This document shows, piece after piece, positions 1-11,726 of a stretch of 64,000 nt of DNA. The notes below the pieces were generated by a model. It did not search any database. It was not told where the DNA came from and saw nothing but the letters and a program-made list of their open reading frames with translations. Location: assembly GCA_024362935.1 (NCBI GenBank), contig JANCRA010000012.1, forward strand, positions 5,642,001 through 5,706,000, in the 5' to 3' direction. Origin of the DNA: Setophaga petechia. Lineage: Eukaryota > Chordata > Aves > Passeriformes > Parulidae. The stretch's first letter is position 1; each line of letters starts with the position of its first letter. Both the position numbers and the translations under genes were made by a program.

Positions 1-3000
1 AGCCCCAATCTTACCATTACTGATATGATTTGGTTTATCTGATGCTTTTAGTCCATCTCAGTACTAATTCTTAACATGCTTATTTCGTAGACCAGTTACC
101 ATGCTATTTCAGTATTTGGAAAGGTTTATTTAAATGCAAATGGTGACCAGGGTGTTTAAACAATAATAAAAAATAAAATTAGTATCAGTATTCACATACA
201 GTCTTTGATGGGCCTGCAGATTTTCCAGGTAGATGCCTGAACTATCCAAAAGGTGTGAAATTTTTATGGCCCAAGCCTTGCATTTTTAAATCTAGGCTAT
301 TTTTTTTTTACATAACTTTTACTGGTGTCTTGGAAAATGATCCAATTTAGAAAGAATTTAAAATGAAAGTGTTTTCTGTTTATCAGGACCAATTTAACAA
401 TTTAGACATTCCTTAAAATGCAGCTTTTAAAGACTGAACACTTGAATCTTCTTTCAATTCACAATACATTCACAATTTATTGTGTGCGTTTATACTATCA
501 TATAGTAGTCAATGAACTTGCCAAGTTACAGATGTGGTTTTATTTACATTTCAGACTTCTGATTTCAAAGTATAGGAAAAAAACCCTAAAGGTTTTGATT
601 GGTATTTGCTTAAACCCATTAAATAGATTATTGAAAATTATTATTATTGCCTTGGGTAGAAACAGCTTTTGTTTACTTCCTAAAACTGACAGTTCAGACC
701 TCAAACTGATAAGAATGTAGCTCATTTTACAGTGCAGTAAATGCTTTCAAATATAGATTAATCTATATAACAAAGAAAAGCCAAAGTTCGTAAGCATTAA
801 TCAGAAACTAGTTTTACCTCACTGAATGTGAATGTAAAGCTGGCCTGTCTCTAAGTTAGCCTAGTAAAACTGGACTGAATGCTAGAAAACCCAATATGAA
901 TAAGTTAAGTAATAGGAAACATGAAGGAAAATATATGTCTAAAATTCTTATATCTCAAAAATTTTTCATTTATTTGTACAGTAATTGCAATATCTTCGAA
1001 ATAGCCCATGCAGAAGTGAGCATTCATATTTTCTGTTACTTTAAAAACAAAAGAAATTAGTATACTATGTTTCATTGCAATCTGAAAATACATATTCTAA
1101 AAGTGAAGAACAAAACTTTAGTTTACCTAATTTCTTCCAATTATTTATTTGAGATGTTAACAAATTATGATTTCACTTTGCATGCCATTTTACTACAAGT
1201 CATTTTTGGTGCAAATTTTGGTCTCTTTTTAAGCAGTGTGGATCAGTGAATATCAATAGAACCAGTATTCAGCATTCATGACAGTGGAAGGCGGTTAATC
1301 TCTTAAAGGTAATTCTTTAAGTATGTGACAGCTCCTTTCAACCTAAAGTCTACAAAAATCACAAAATCTTTGCTAGCATTTTGGGTTAGGACTTGAAGAT
1401 TACTTATTTGACGTGAAGAAGTGTATTTTGATAAGGATAACAGAAAATAGAATGTGGAGGTTTCAACACATTGGTATGACAAAGAAGTGCACAGCTTTGA
1501 AAAGACTGTACTAGCTGAAGCATTGCTAACATGCAAGAAAACCTGTGTATTTTGAAGGAATAGTACAGCCCCTTCATGAAATGCTTCAGCTTCATGAGGA
1601 TTTTATTTCTGTTTCGATTTCTCTGGGCATGTAGTCCTTAAGACATGGGGCCACAAAAGCATCCTACCACTCTGTAAATTGTCTAAAGGGACTGTTCTTC
1701 TCTAACACAAGAATTAGAAACAAGATATTTAACTTTTCTGAGAATTATTACATCGAACTCCTATACTATCTTTCTTGGAAATTAACAGAAAAGAATCTAT
1801 TTTCAGCACTGTCAATGATGATACATTTGCAGTTAGGATATCTTTTGTAAACAATGAGAATAATGGAAACTCCTCAAAGCATTAAAATATCTCCTAAGCC
1901 ATGGAAATAAATAGGTTGAATCTAGGCCTTGTAGCACACATCTATAGAAAGGCCATTGAAGCATGTGGTTATGTAAAGAAATGGTATTTTTCTCTCATAA
2001 TTTATGTTATTACTACTGAGAAGAACATCAAAATAATACAAAACTATTAAAAGGCTCAGTTAAAGCACTGTACAATGATCACTACTGATTCTATAGGTAT
2101 GCTGTTACATTAGAAGGAGATGCTAATTAAAAGTAACCTAGTTCTGCCAGTTCATATGTACAGTCACAGATACAGATATCATGACTTTTTGGTCTCAACA
2201 AGATCTGCCTAAGTTGTTCTGCAGAAAGTGTTCATGTTCTACCCTTTCTCAGTTTGGTGTGTATATATGAAAAGTAGAACACATCAATGTTTTAACACAC
2301 AAAAGTTATTTTAGGCTAACTTCCGGTTATGTGGTGTGGTCTCAGAAAATCTTAATCAAATATCAATTTCAGAAGCACACTACTGAGATGTGAGTTAGTT
2401 TTCAAGGACTTTGTGATGCATAATGCTTGGTGAAGCAATGGATTTAGAGCTCAGAAAACTGGCTGTCAGAGGAACTTAAGAATGCAAATGATTCTTTGTG
2501 GAAATAAAGGTAGAGGTTTTCTTAAACCACATTTCTAGGCAACCAATTAGAAATTAAGAGTGAGTATATTTGAGCATGACCCAAAAGAGTTAATGATCTA
2601 TTTCACCATTAAAGTGTATTTGTGAGAGCCCTTTCTGCTGCTGTTAAGATCTCTCACAAGACTGTGGCAGGCATGCCATTATGAAGAGGGACATAGAAAA
2701 AGAAAAGACAGAGAAGACACAGGGACTCAAATTGTGTAAGCTCATGGGATTTGAAGCAAAGATAGTCCATAGGTTAAATACAGACAAAGATCCTGATTCT
2801 CCAACAGTTGACTATAAACGATGAGAAACTCAGGATCCTAATTTCCATCTTGTTTCTGAAAGCTAATACTTGGATTGGAGTGAGGGGATAAACCAGGCTG
2901 TGGAAAAGTGTCCTCTGTAATCTTGGTCCGTATGTAGCATTCCTTTTACAATTTGGACAGTGAAGGAGCTTAGCAGATGAATTGCTGACAGATCTATAGA

Positions 3001-3469
3001 GTGGACACTGAAGCACATGGCTATGACGTGTAAAGAATTGGTATTATTGTATCTGTTTCCTAAGCTGACCACTTCTGACAAAGGGGAAGGGTGAAAATTA
3101 ATTTGGCATGCCACGCATGCGACATTTTATTGCTTTAATCTGGCGCTGCCTGAAAGCTTGTTTTGGTAGGTATTGTATCCTGGAATGACACAGAACTAGA
3201 ACTGGCAGGATGTCAAAATACTTCCAAAACCAGCTTAACCAAATGAAATCAGCTGAGCTGTGGAGATGTGAAATGCACATTTAGAAAGACTCAGAGCTGG
3301 AATGTAGGTGAGGCTAAATACAGGAACACCAGTGTTATGTGAATAACTAACAACAGCAGGAATATTACCAATAAGGACACCTATACATAACAATATTTTT
3401 ATTTCTAACTTAATCTGAACTGATAGGCCTCTAAAAATGTTAAGTCAGGACTCCCAAATTCACTGACCT
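1..3469 (-). other. AT-rich non-coding DNA 3' of the TAFA5 exon
   Basis: No exon, RNA gene, CpG island or recognisable repeat was seen. It should be the downstream TAFA5 intron or lie beyond the gene. The last exon would need an acceptor AG followed by codons for Val-Ser-stop. Two weak matches (near 1126 and 3380) were examined and rejected. Confidence 0.5.
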
Positions 3470-3638
3470 ATGGAGATAAGAATTGTTAATCTTACTTCTA
3501 CTGCTGGGGAAACTGAGGCAGAGAGGTTCAGTGACTTACCCAAGGCCACAGAGGTAGTCACTGTTAGAGCCAGGATTAGAGCTCAGGAGTTTCTGGCTCC
3601 CAGTTCCCAAGCTCAGACCACTAGATCATGGCCTCAGG
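3470..3638 (-). repeat. MIR-type (CORE-SINE) element, well preserved
   Basis: Read on the minus strand, this has the MIR layout. A tRNA-like head (around ATCTAGTGGTCTGAGC, then GAGCTCTAATCC as the B-box region) is followed by CTCTGTGGCCTTGGGTAAG and then CTCTCTGCCTCAGTTTCCCC, which are hallmark MIR phrases. The L2-like 3' tail is missing or degraded past about 3470. MIRs are over 100 million years old and are usually badly decayed in birds, so this much recognisable sequence is notable. It could be a related sauropsid CORE-SINE rather than MIR itself. Confidence 0.8.
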
Positions 3639-3700
3639 ATATATCCAGCTGATCTTCAGTCTAAAAAAAAGTAAATTCTCAAGTATGTTACAAAAATGTA

Positions 3701-3758
3701 ACATATATATATATATACGTATATTTGTATGTGTATACATATATATATATTTATGTAT
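3701..3758. repeat. Imperfect (AT)n / (TATG)n microsatellite
   Basis: Alternating A/T with embedded ACGTAT and GTATGTGTATAC interruptions. It starts the cluster of small palindromes that runs to about 4013. Confidence 0.9.
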
Positions 3759-3853
3759 CTTTTTTTACCTGAATGTAATGATATGAGTGAAAACACATTG
3801 CTCATAAGTCAGTGCTGAAAATCATACCAGTATATTTTATCTGAGTTACCTTA

Positions 3854-3873
3854 ATCATACATATATGTATGAT
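3854..3873. repeat. Perfect 20-bp palindrome
   Basis: Half-site ATCATACATA followed by its exact reverse complement. The flanking bases (A and A) do not pair, so the symmetry stops at 20 bp. Confidence 0.85.
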
Positions 3874-3913
3874 AAAGTGCTGCTGAAAAAAATTATGATT
3901 TAAAATTACTGCC

Positions 3914-3934
3914 AATACAAATACGTATTGTATT
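3914..3934. repeat. Imperfect palindrome centred on TACGTA
   Basis: Arms AATACA and TGTATT flank ATACGTAT, with one unpaired A. It lies 40 bp after the 20-bp palindrome. Confidence 0.75.
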
Positions 3935-3979
3935 TTTCAGGGTAAGGAACAAATTGCCTTTCCAACCCAGCCAGCATGT

Positions 3980-4013
3980 CATTTATATTAATGGTGAGGC
4001 ATTTATATTAATG
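3980..4013. repeat. Direct repeat of CATTTATATTAATG
   Basis: Two identical 14-mers begin at 3980 and 4000, separated by GTGAGG. The period is 20 bp. Confidence 0.9.
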
Positions 4014-5312
4014 ATAAGTTGCTCTGTGTGTAAGTAAACTCTATTAAGAAAGTCAGGTCCCTTGGTGGAGCTAGATCCTTAGTAAATTTTACTAGCTAAG
4101 CACTGAGCTCCATGTCAGAGTAATTACACCTTTTATCCACTGTGAGCTCTCTCTTAGCTTCTCCATATTCCTTAATTTCCCACTTCAGCTAATTTAGCAG
4201 TAAAATCACAAAGGTTTAAAAGGTTAGCTACCGAGGAACTGGCGCATGAATGTTCTGTTAAGCTCCGTGCATTGAAATCGCATTATGTTGAAGAAGGAAT
4301 TAATTAAGTAACAATTAGGTAGTGATGGATCATTGACAACATATCTACACTTGGGTGCTAAAAATTAATTTCCCCTGTAAAAACAATACATTCTGCATCT
4401 TCTCATCTATACACAAGCAAGTTTTACACTTCAAATATAAAATGGAAAGGCCCTTCAGCAACCTATTTAAAAAAAAAAAAGAGGCATATCTTCTGGCACT
4501 ATTAAAACCATAAAATATTTTTAAAAATCATATAGCTTTTTATAATTAATTGAAAAAGTAATGAGGATAGCAAAAGGAGAAGAAATTTTTAAAGGCAGGA
4601 GATTTTTAAGTGACTGTAAGGACGCTTGTTATATGAAAGCATTTAGTATGTTAAAATTGCTAACAATTGTGTAGTATTCTCTTGCTATCTGCTTTTGCAA
4701 GTTGCCATATTGTTTCCTTGTATTGACAGTCAGCCTCTTAATACACAGACTGGCAGTTAGCCCAGCTGGTCCTCAATTCTAAAAGCCTCTTAGCAGATGA
4801 AAAATCTTTGGTTCATTCACACCTTGTAGAAAGAACAACAGGGCAGAAGTGACATCCAGATCCATTTAGAGTATACTTTGAGTCTGATTTTCCTTCGCCT
4901 TGCACCTTGTGTAGTCATTTATAGCTTTGCAAAGTGAGCACAAAATGGATATAAAACACTGCTACTCATGTGAGGAGAGAATTGTGATTTGGTTGCATTA
5001 TTTCCAGAGGTGATCACAAAAAGTGCCAGCCAGTTGAAAAATCTGGCTCTGCATAGAAAGTGTAAACAATTTTGACACAAAATATAAAGTAAAAAGCAGC
5101 AGCCCTTTCCAAACATTTTACAAAAATTGCAAAATTGCACTTTTTTTTTGCAGCAATGGATGTTCACTTGCTATTTGCTTGGAATTCTCATACAAAGAAA
5201 ACTAAATGTTTAACTCATCTACAGGAAACAAATCCTATTTTTTCCTTGCCTTTTAAGAACCATATTTAACTATGAGCCCTAAAGTATATTCTCACTTAAA
5301 GGGAGCTCATGC

Positions 5313-5340
5313 CATCTATAAGATGACATCTATAAGATCT
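5313..5340. repeat. Two-copy 14-bp tandem repeat
   Basis: CATCTATAAGATGA is followed directly by CATCTATAAGATCT, with the last two positions diverged. Confidence 0.85.
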
Positions 5341-6896
5341 CTACAAGTCCTATCTTCCCACATGCTGCTTCTAAACCCACTACTTAAAAGGTTGCATTTC
5401 TACAAAACCTCCTGGAATCAATGTGAAAAGCTGGCATTATCACAACAGCTGATCTCAGTCCATCAGAGTTCAACACTGTTCTGACTTTAGTATGGGTGAC
5501 AAACTATTGTCAGCATTGATCAGTGATATGTCTGCTATACGAGCTACTATCAGTATGATAACTCAAGACCCACTACCAAAAATATCTTTAAGATGCAACC
5601 TGTATCAGCAAGAAAGGGCTGCTGATATTAGTTTAATGAATGTGTTTTAACAAAATTGACAGTTAAAAAAACGAAGGACCTAATCTGGCTGTTGCTGGAG
5701 ATGTGATCAAAAATTATTTCTACTTCAGAACAGGATACAGTAACTAATTCAGTATGTCTGGACATTTTTTTCACCATATTAACTTGTGGTCATTTTTCTG
5801 GCCCTTCCCAGCCAGACGTCCTTCCTAGTACACTTAAATACCATGATGGCACGATAGTGCATGGCAACTCGTGTGTTGATTAGGAGCAGAAACAGCAGTT
5901 ACTGCATTAGCAGCTGTTGAGCTGAGAATATTGCTACAGTAAATAATGCCTCTTAGTGTTTCTGTTGGAATTTTTTTCTTTGTTTTAATCACAGTCATGA
6001 ATTTCATGGAGTCATCTTATGACATTTCCAAATCTGCTACCATGTTCCAAAGCTTACTTTTTAACCAAGTAGCTAAAAAATTTTTTTAAAAAATTCTTAA
6101 TATTTTACTAATAATGTATTATAGGCTAGAATTTATTGCAGGGTTTTGCGTTTGTATTTCTTCTTGTCTTTTTTTTTTTCCCTCTCCCCCTTCTGCATTC
6201 AGAGCTTCTGTAAGCATTCTGAGTTGCTAGTCTGGCTTGACTGGAAAGTACTGTGTGTTTGTTGTGTGTCTGCATGTGTGATACCAACTGTTGAAGACGG
6301 CTTGATGTTAGATGAGGGCTTATGCTCAGAGCTGTTCTACAGTTGTCTCTCTGGCAAAATCTTTCCTTACCAATGACAATGATGTATCTGTGTGGGGAGA
6401 GTCTGTTTTACAATATTACGCTTGCCGCGGTCTTAATTTTACTGATGGGGCATGATTATGATTTCATTTACATTAATCAAATTCATGAGTCATTCCATTC
6501 ATGTCAATAGCATTAAAGAGCTATAGAGACAAGTAAGAGTTCAGAATCAGGCTTCTGGTGTTTAATCTAAAAGCATATCTGAATCACTTCATTAAAGACA
6601 GAAACTGAAGGATAGATCCTCTGCTTACTTTGCATTACTCAGTCATGCCATTAGCATTAAACATCAAATAAAGAGCTAAAATGACAGCTGGCAATGTGTC
6701 ACAGTACAAGGGTTTTCCGTTTACCTCAAATACAGAAAATACCCCTGAATTAACAAGATTTAAGACTACGTTCCAAGTATGACAAACTTATGGTATTAGA
6801 TCTCCTCGCCCTTGAATGTTGGCATTAATGTTTAAAAACTTTTTCCTTCTCTTGTTTGTTTTTTTTTTTTTTTTTTATGCTGCTCGTACATAATAT

Positions 6897-6933
6897 GAAT
6901 GCAAAAGATTTACATAGCTTGAATGCAAAAGAT
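6897..6933. repeat. Direct repeat GAATGCAAAAGAT, 24 bp apart
   Basis: Identical 13-mers at 6897-6909 and 6921-6933. The intervening 11 bases are unrelated. Confidence 0.8.
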
Positions 6934-7857
6934 CTAAAGGCAAAATATATTTAAGTAAGACCTGAGAGATGAGTTAAGTTTTATAGACCAGTCCATAAGG
7001 AATATCGTATCTGGTAAATACAGAATCATAAAAAGTGTGATCACAGGACATAAAATTTGTTTTGTAGGTATCTTATAAAGCATTATCAAATCTCCTTTAA
7101 CAAAAAAAAAAAAGTGAAATAACATTAATTTTGTAACACAGGCATTCTAAAATAATAAAAGTTTTTATTCTGCTGTCTGTCTCCTGCTCAGACAGAGAAA
7201 TTGTGCAGGGGATGATGGGCATTAATTTAGTCCTCACTGATAAGTACTTTTAAGACTAAATATTCTTGAAATTGCACTTATTTAAATTACACTCAAGCTC
7301 CCTGTAAATCTAAAAAAAGATTATAAGAAGGGGAAATAATTTCAAGAGGCCTAGCAAGTTAGCAGAAAATTGCTCTATTATATCTCTTCAGATTTTTTCC
7401 ATTTATTAAGTCAAAGAATTACTGGCATTTGAGAACATTTTCTAGAAATCTGTTTGATACATTATAGGCCCTAGAGTCAGTCATATATACTTTCAGCTTC
7501 ACCACAAGCATATGCCCCAAGATACCTAATCAGAGAAGTGAGAACTAATACAAACCAGGGCCAAAGCAAGCTGGGAAAAGGTATCTTTTGCTATATTTTC
7601 TCTAGATCTCACTGAAAACCAAAGATCTATCTGAGCAACTTGTTTTTCCAGTAGAGCTGGAATTGCAAAAATATTTTCTTTGGAACCACCAGAGAAAGCT
7701 TTCTTCTCACCCTGTTAGACCACACATTGAGTTTTATGCCCTACACTAACACAGCATAAGTTTGTGTATGTTAAAACAATAAGATACTGTCTTCAGGCTG
7801 GATACAATGTTAGTTAAGCCACTGGTGTCTTACAAGAAAACCTTGATATAATATCTA

Positions 7858-7901
7858 CTCTTAGTAACAATGGGAATTACTCTTAGAAACCATGGGAATT
7901 A
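7858..7901. repeat. Two-copy 22-bp tandem duplication
   Basis: CTCTTAGTAACAATGGGAAT is repeated as CTCTTAGAAACCATGGGAAT, each copy ending in TA. The copies differ at two positions. It lies about 200 bp downstream of the TAFA5 exon on the minus strand. Confidence 0.85.
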
Positions 7902-8100
7902 TACATTTTCCTTTGTTATCTTTTCCAGTGTTTTACTTTATGATAATATTGCTGTGTATTTCAGCATACACACTTGGGCACACAGATTAATTATGAGTCA
8001 ATAAACTTTACATAAAGATGCTGAAAAACAATTAAAAATCTCCCTTGTTTTTCAACAAACCGAAGTGAACAAGAAATTGAAGAAATATAAAATAGAGAAG

Positions 8101-8111
8101 TCACCTACCGT
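8101..8111 (-). promoter_or_regulatory. TAFA5: Splice donor of the TAFA5 exon
   Basis: Minus strand ACG|GTAGGTGA, with the GT at 8108-8107. It is a good donor match, placed exactly after the Lys-Thr-Thr-Thr codons where the TAFA5 coding sequence is expected to break before its last two residues. Confidence 0.88.
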
Positions 8112-8236
8112 GGTTGTCTTTATCCGTCCTCCTGGTTGTGTACAGGTCCAGCCTGATTTATTGATTAGCAAATCACAGCCTTCTCCTTCTAAACATGGAA
8201 GCATTTCACACCACTGTTTTGTTTTGATAATTCGTG
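8109..8236 (-). CDS. TAFA5: TAFA5 (FAM19A5) internal exon encoding the C-terminal cysteine-rich region
   Basis: Seen: a 128-base segment on the minus strand, flanked by AG and GT splice signals. Two bases (CA) finish an Ala codon whose first G must come from the previous exon (phase 1). 42 intact codons follow, starting RIIKTKQWCEMLPC, running through LEGEGCDLLINKSGW and TCTQPGG, and ending RIKTTT at a codon boundary. Four cysteines are spaced C-x4-C-x5-C-x10-C. Known: this string is the hallmark of TAFA5, a small secreted chemokine-like protein of the TAFA family expressed mainly in the nervous system. The related TAFA1-4 proteins read differently here (for example KWWC...EPCLEGEEC), so TAFA5 or a TAFA5-like paralogue is the best fit. 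From memory, mammalian TAFA5 has Asp where this has Glu (WCEM) and Arg where this has Lys (INKSG). Reading past the donor adds a short hydrophobic run to a stop and is unlikely to be used. The preceding exon (signal peptide and first cysteines) and the terminal Val-Ser-stop exon are not identified in the window. Confidence 0.93.
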
Positions 8237-8290
8237 CTATGAAACAGAAAAGGGAGAAGAAAAAACAAAACCAAAAACAATTGGCAGGAG
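8237..8290 (-). promoter_or_regulatory. TAFA5: Splice acceptor and polypyrimidine tract of the TAFA5 exon
   Basis: On the minus strand the 50 bases before the exon are strongly T/C-rich (TTTTGTTTTTTCTTCTCCC, then TTTTCTGTTTCATAG) and end in AG at 8238-8237. This is a textbook vertebrate acceptor. It fixes the exon start at 8236 and the intron phase at 1, as expected for a Val-Asp-Ala junction. Confidence 0.9.
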
Positions 8291-8589
8291 AATTCACATT
8301 TTACTTATTTCTAAACACTTTCTCATTTGAGTTGTCTATATGCATTATCTGATAACTCAGCAATAGTTTATGATGTAGACAGCCCTAGGCACTTTACAAA
8401 ATTATTTACAACACCTGCTGTGCCAACAAATTTAATTTCAAACTTAAAAACCAACAAAAAACCAAAAGACAGCTTTATTATAAATCAAAAGAACATAGAA
8501 AATAGCTCTTTTCAAATTTCATGTTCCTTCCAATGAAGGAAACATTGTTGGGGAGGACTAACAATTGGAGACCTACTATCCTAATTAAC

Positions 8590-8720
8590 CATTTTGGTGC
8601 CCCACAACTGTGATCCATTGTGTTAGACTCTCTACAAACTGAGAAGATAGTCCTTGTCCTGAAGTGCTTATACTGAAAATAGACAGGAAGCATTCAGGGG
8701 AAAGAGAAAAGCTGTAATAA
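8590..8720 (-). repeat. Degraded CORE-SINE / MIR-like tail
   Basis: Plus-strand phrases such as CCATTGTGTTAGACTCTCTA, ATAGTCCTTGTCCTGAAG and GCTTATACTGAAAATAGACA resemble the 3' tail of a CORE-SINE common in archosaurs and turtles (there: tgtgctaggtgctgtac, agtccctgccccaaagagc, ttacaatctaaatagaca). By analogy with the two MIRs the element reads on the minus strand. The tRNA-like head is not seen. Confidence 0.5.
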
Positions 8721-11700
8721 ACAGAGGGGTCAGTTTAATGACAGCTATTGAGAAATTCTGTGATACTTGCAATGGTGGGGTGTAGTCAAGGGCAGAAACT
8801 AGGAACATAAGGAAGGACAGGTATTGAATGAAGCCAAGGCTGAGAAACTATGGGGAGGGAGACAATAACTGAGGGAAAAGACAAGACCAAACAGCCTATT
8901 ACTACAAGGGAAAAGAAGCCTACTTAGGAAAGTCTCTGACAGAAAGCTGGTGAGATACATGTTTTGTGTGTACTCTCAATGCTTGTCTCTGGCAAGCCAG
9001 TTCTGCAAAATTTCCACAAGGTCATGCACAGCATGTAGTCTTGGAACAACAGAGCCCTGACTGCAATAAAGTAAAAGCAAAGGAGTTGTGAGGAGAATTT
9101 TTTCCTCAAGGTGGGAAGAGAAGGAGCTTTAATACCTGTAGACCTCTTTCTGGACTATAATACTACTTTTAAATTCAGTTTTGTAGTATCTGGGTTCCTT
9201 TTCATAGAATAGCAGACAATATTACTAAGATCTGGTATTCTGTTATTCTTTCACTCTTCACTGAGGACAATACAGTGGAATATTTAACATTTCACAAAAT
9301 GCATACACAGAGAGACACTCACTTGCATGGTGCTATATACTCATGATAAACAAGGTAAGGTCTCCCAAACTAACTTTTGCTCAAACTGTAAGGCTTTCCA
9401 TCTGCACAAAATGGTCCTGTGCCTCTACGGATCATCTCACCCATTCTTGGCTGCATTATTGGAAAGCTTCAGCACTTCAATTTATACATGTGTCCTAGCA
9501 TGCAAGACCAGAACTTGTCCCACATAGAGGGACAAAGATCATGCCTTCCTCTATGTTGATGTGTGACACCAACACACACAAAAAACCTTCAGTAATCATA
9601 AGCCCAACAAAAAGAGAACTACAGGAGAAGGACTTAGTGAAATAAGAGTACAAGAAGCTTATGCTGTACAAAATTAATCTGGGGTCCAAGGAGACTAAAA
9701 TTAGGCATTTATCCCAGTGGCAGCTGCAGCTTTATGCTCACCTGAACATGTGATTCAGCCTGACTTCTTCTGTCTGGAGCTACTTAAGAATACAATTCCC
9801 AATGCCACTGGACCATGGGAGAAAGAGAAGTGCAATTTAAAGTTTTTAATAAAACCCTTTCCAATATTTTGACACAAAACAACTTGTGTCCTTGGCTCTG
9901 GTATAATTGTTGGTAAGCTCTAGTAATATAATAAAACCTGATTTCCTTCAGTGGAAGCATAATCTGAAATTCACATTAATATTTAAATTATAAAACCTCT
10001 TTAGCACCTAAATGTCTACATAGGAATTAGACATGTTCATTAGGCAATATATAAATCAATGGTGAAATTATTCATAACTACATTTATTTTGAAGCAACTC
10101 TGCTAGGCTGTTTAGCACATAATACACAGAAATGTGGATTCTACTTGGGCCCCAGAGTGACTGCTCTACTGATAACTGGATCATATCAGTTTTTGAGACT
10201 AACCCCTCTTTTGTAACAGATAAAAGCCTCATCCTTTCAGTGAAGGTCTGCATCCAGTTACAGGCTTAATAGAAAAAGCTCAGTAAAATGCTAACACCAA
10301 ATCTGACCTACTTGCATGCATATCTTTCTTAATTCACATATGAAAATGGTTATTTCTATAAATGTTTCAACAATATGAGGAATCAATGAAAGACTGAATA
10401 GTAAGCTAAATTCAGAAATATCCACTAGATTGCCTTTACTATCTCAGCTAGGAGGTTTTCCTGGAAACATGACTTGAAGTAATTTTATTTTAAAAAAGTA
10501 TCTCTGAATTACTCTTTGTGTTTGCTTGGCTGCTATTGATACTATCACAAATCCATGGGCTCCTTGCTCTGATATATTGGCTATATCCACACAAATTTAA
10601 AACACACCAAGGGTATTTTACAAAACATAAATTTTAAAACATTCCTGTGCTGTGTATAGACCAGCCCACGCACTTAGGCTTGAAAATCAGAACTTCTTTT
10701 GTAGAGAAAAGCTAGCTAGCTCACCTGATTTAAAGCTAATCAGTATCAAAACTGTGCCTCCTCAGCCTCCACGTCCTCTTCCAATTCTGCTTCCTGCTGA
10801 CATCTCCTCCCCATTACTGGTTTTATGTCCTTTAATGCTGCTTTTCCACCCACCCATTGCTTTGCTTCAGGAGCCTCACCAACACACAGGCCCTCACTCA
10901 CAGTGCCACGAGGGAGGCTTGCACTTGTCTGCAGGACTACAGCTATTTTTGCATTTTCACTTTTCAGTTTGCACATTGTTCCATAGTACAAGACTGAGGC
11001 TCAATGTATAATGTAGGAAGGGAGCAAAATGTACAACAATTTTTATCAGCATAATATCAAAGAATTTTCATCAGTAACTGAAACTGAGTTATACTAGCCA
11101 AAGCAAAAGAATATTGTGCATTTCCTGAGGCAGTATAGTTGCCTTTTTACTGTGTATATTCACCAGGGGTGTAATTCAGCCCTCTGCAGACTAGAGAGCA
11201 AAAAGCCTATCAGCTTCTTCAAATTCACTCTGAGCTCCATTATGAAGAATTAAATGATGCACAGGCTTTGTGCAGAGCTTCTGCAAAGAACTGAATTTGA
11301 GCTTTAGAATCTGTGCTGACAGTACCTTGCATCTCCTAAGAAGGGCTGTGCCTCTTCACTCAAACTGGAGTTAATAGGCACTGACATTGCTCAGCACATG
11401 GTAGAATTGCTTTCCTGGGGAGTGCCATTTGAACTGGAGAACAAATGGACTCTATCCAAAGGGTTTTCATGAAAACAGTTTTGAGGCATTGGATGCAAGC
11501 AGATGTATCAACACCATGACAAACTACCCAACAATGTGATCTTAACTGTTTTGTCAGACAGAGAAACTTGTAATCCAGTTATTTGTAGAAAAAGTCTCCA
11601 TTCATGATCTGTACAGTTTAATATAAGACTGCTCAACTGAGTAGTGTTTCAGAACACCACAGATTCTTTTCTGCTAAATACTGCAACTAGATGAGCTTTG

Positions 11701-11726
11701 TCAATAGGCCTCTCACCTGGTTTAAA

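Larger units (their letters stand above)
4014..8100 (-). other. AT-rich downstream TAFA5 intron
   Basis: Inferred intron immediately 3' of the exon. It contains small tandem duplications near 5.31 and 7.86 kb, a direct repeat at 6.90 kb and a T run at about 6859-6876. I see no exon or known transposon. Confidence 0.5.

Noticed and set aside
418..720. 100-codon open frame starting MQLLK, the same five residues I recall at the start of one TAFA5 isoform
   Set aside because: It is on the opposite strand from the gene, the rest does not match, and it lies downstream of the exon. Coincidence.
1118..1160. Candidate last TAFA5 exon: minus-strand ATTAG followed by GTA AAC TAA at 1126
   Set aside because: It encodes Val-Asn-stop, close to the expected Val-Ser-stop, but the acceptor is purine-rich (GGAAGAAATTAG) and such a short match is expected by chance.
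3360..3420. Candidate last TAFA5 exon: minus-strand TATAG followed by GTG TCC at 3380
   Set aside because: It gives Val-Ser in the right phase, but the next codon is TTA, not a stop, and the preceding 40 bases are not pyrimidine-rich.
8065..8352. 95-codon plus-strand open frame over the exon
   Set aside because: It is the antisense shadow of the TAFA5 exon.
10652..11011. 119-codon proline- and leucine-rich open frame
   Set aside because: No domain, no CpG-rich start, no splice signals that fit a larger gene. It arises in a locally C-rich stretch.
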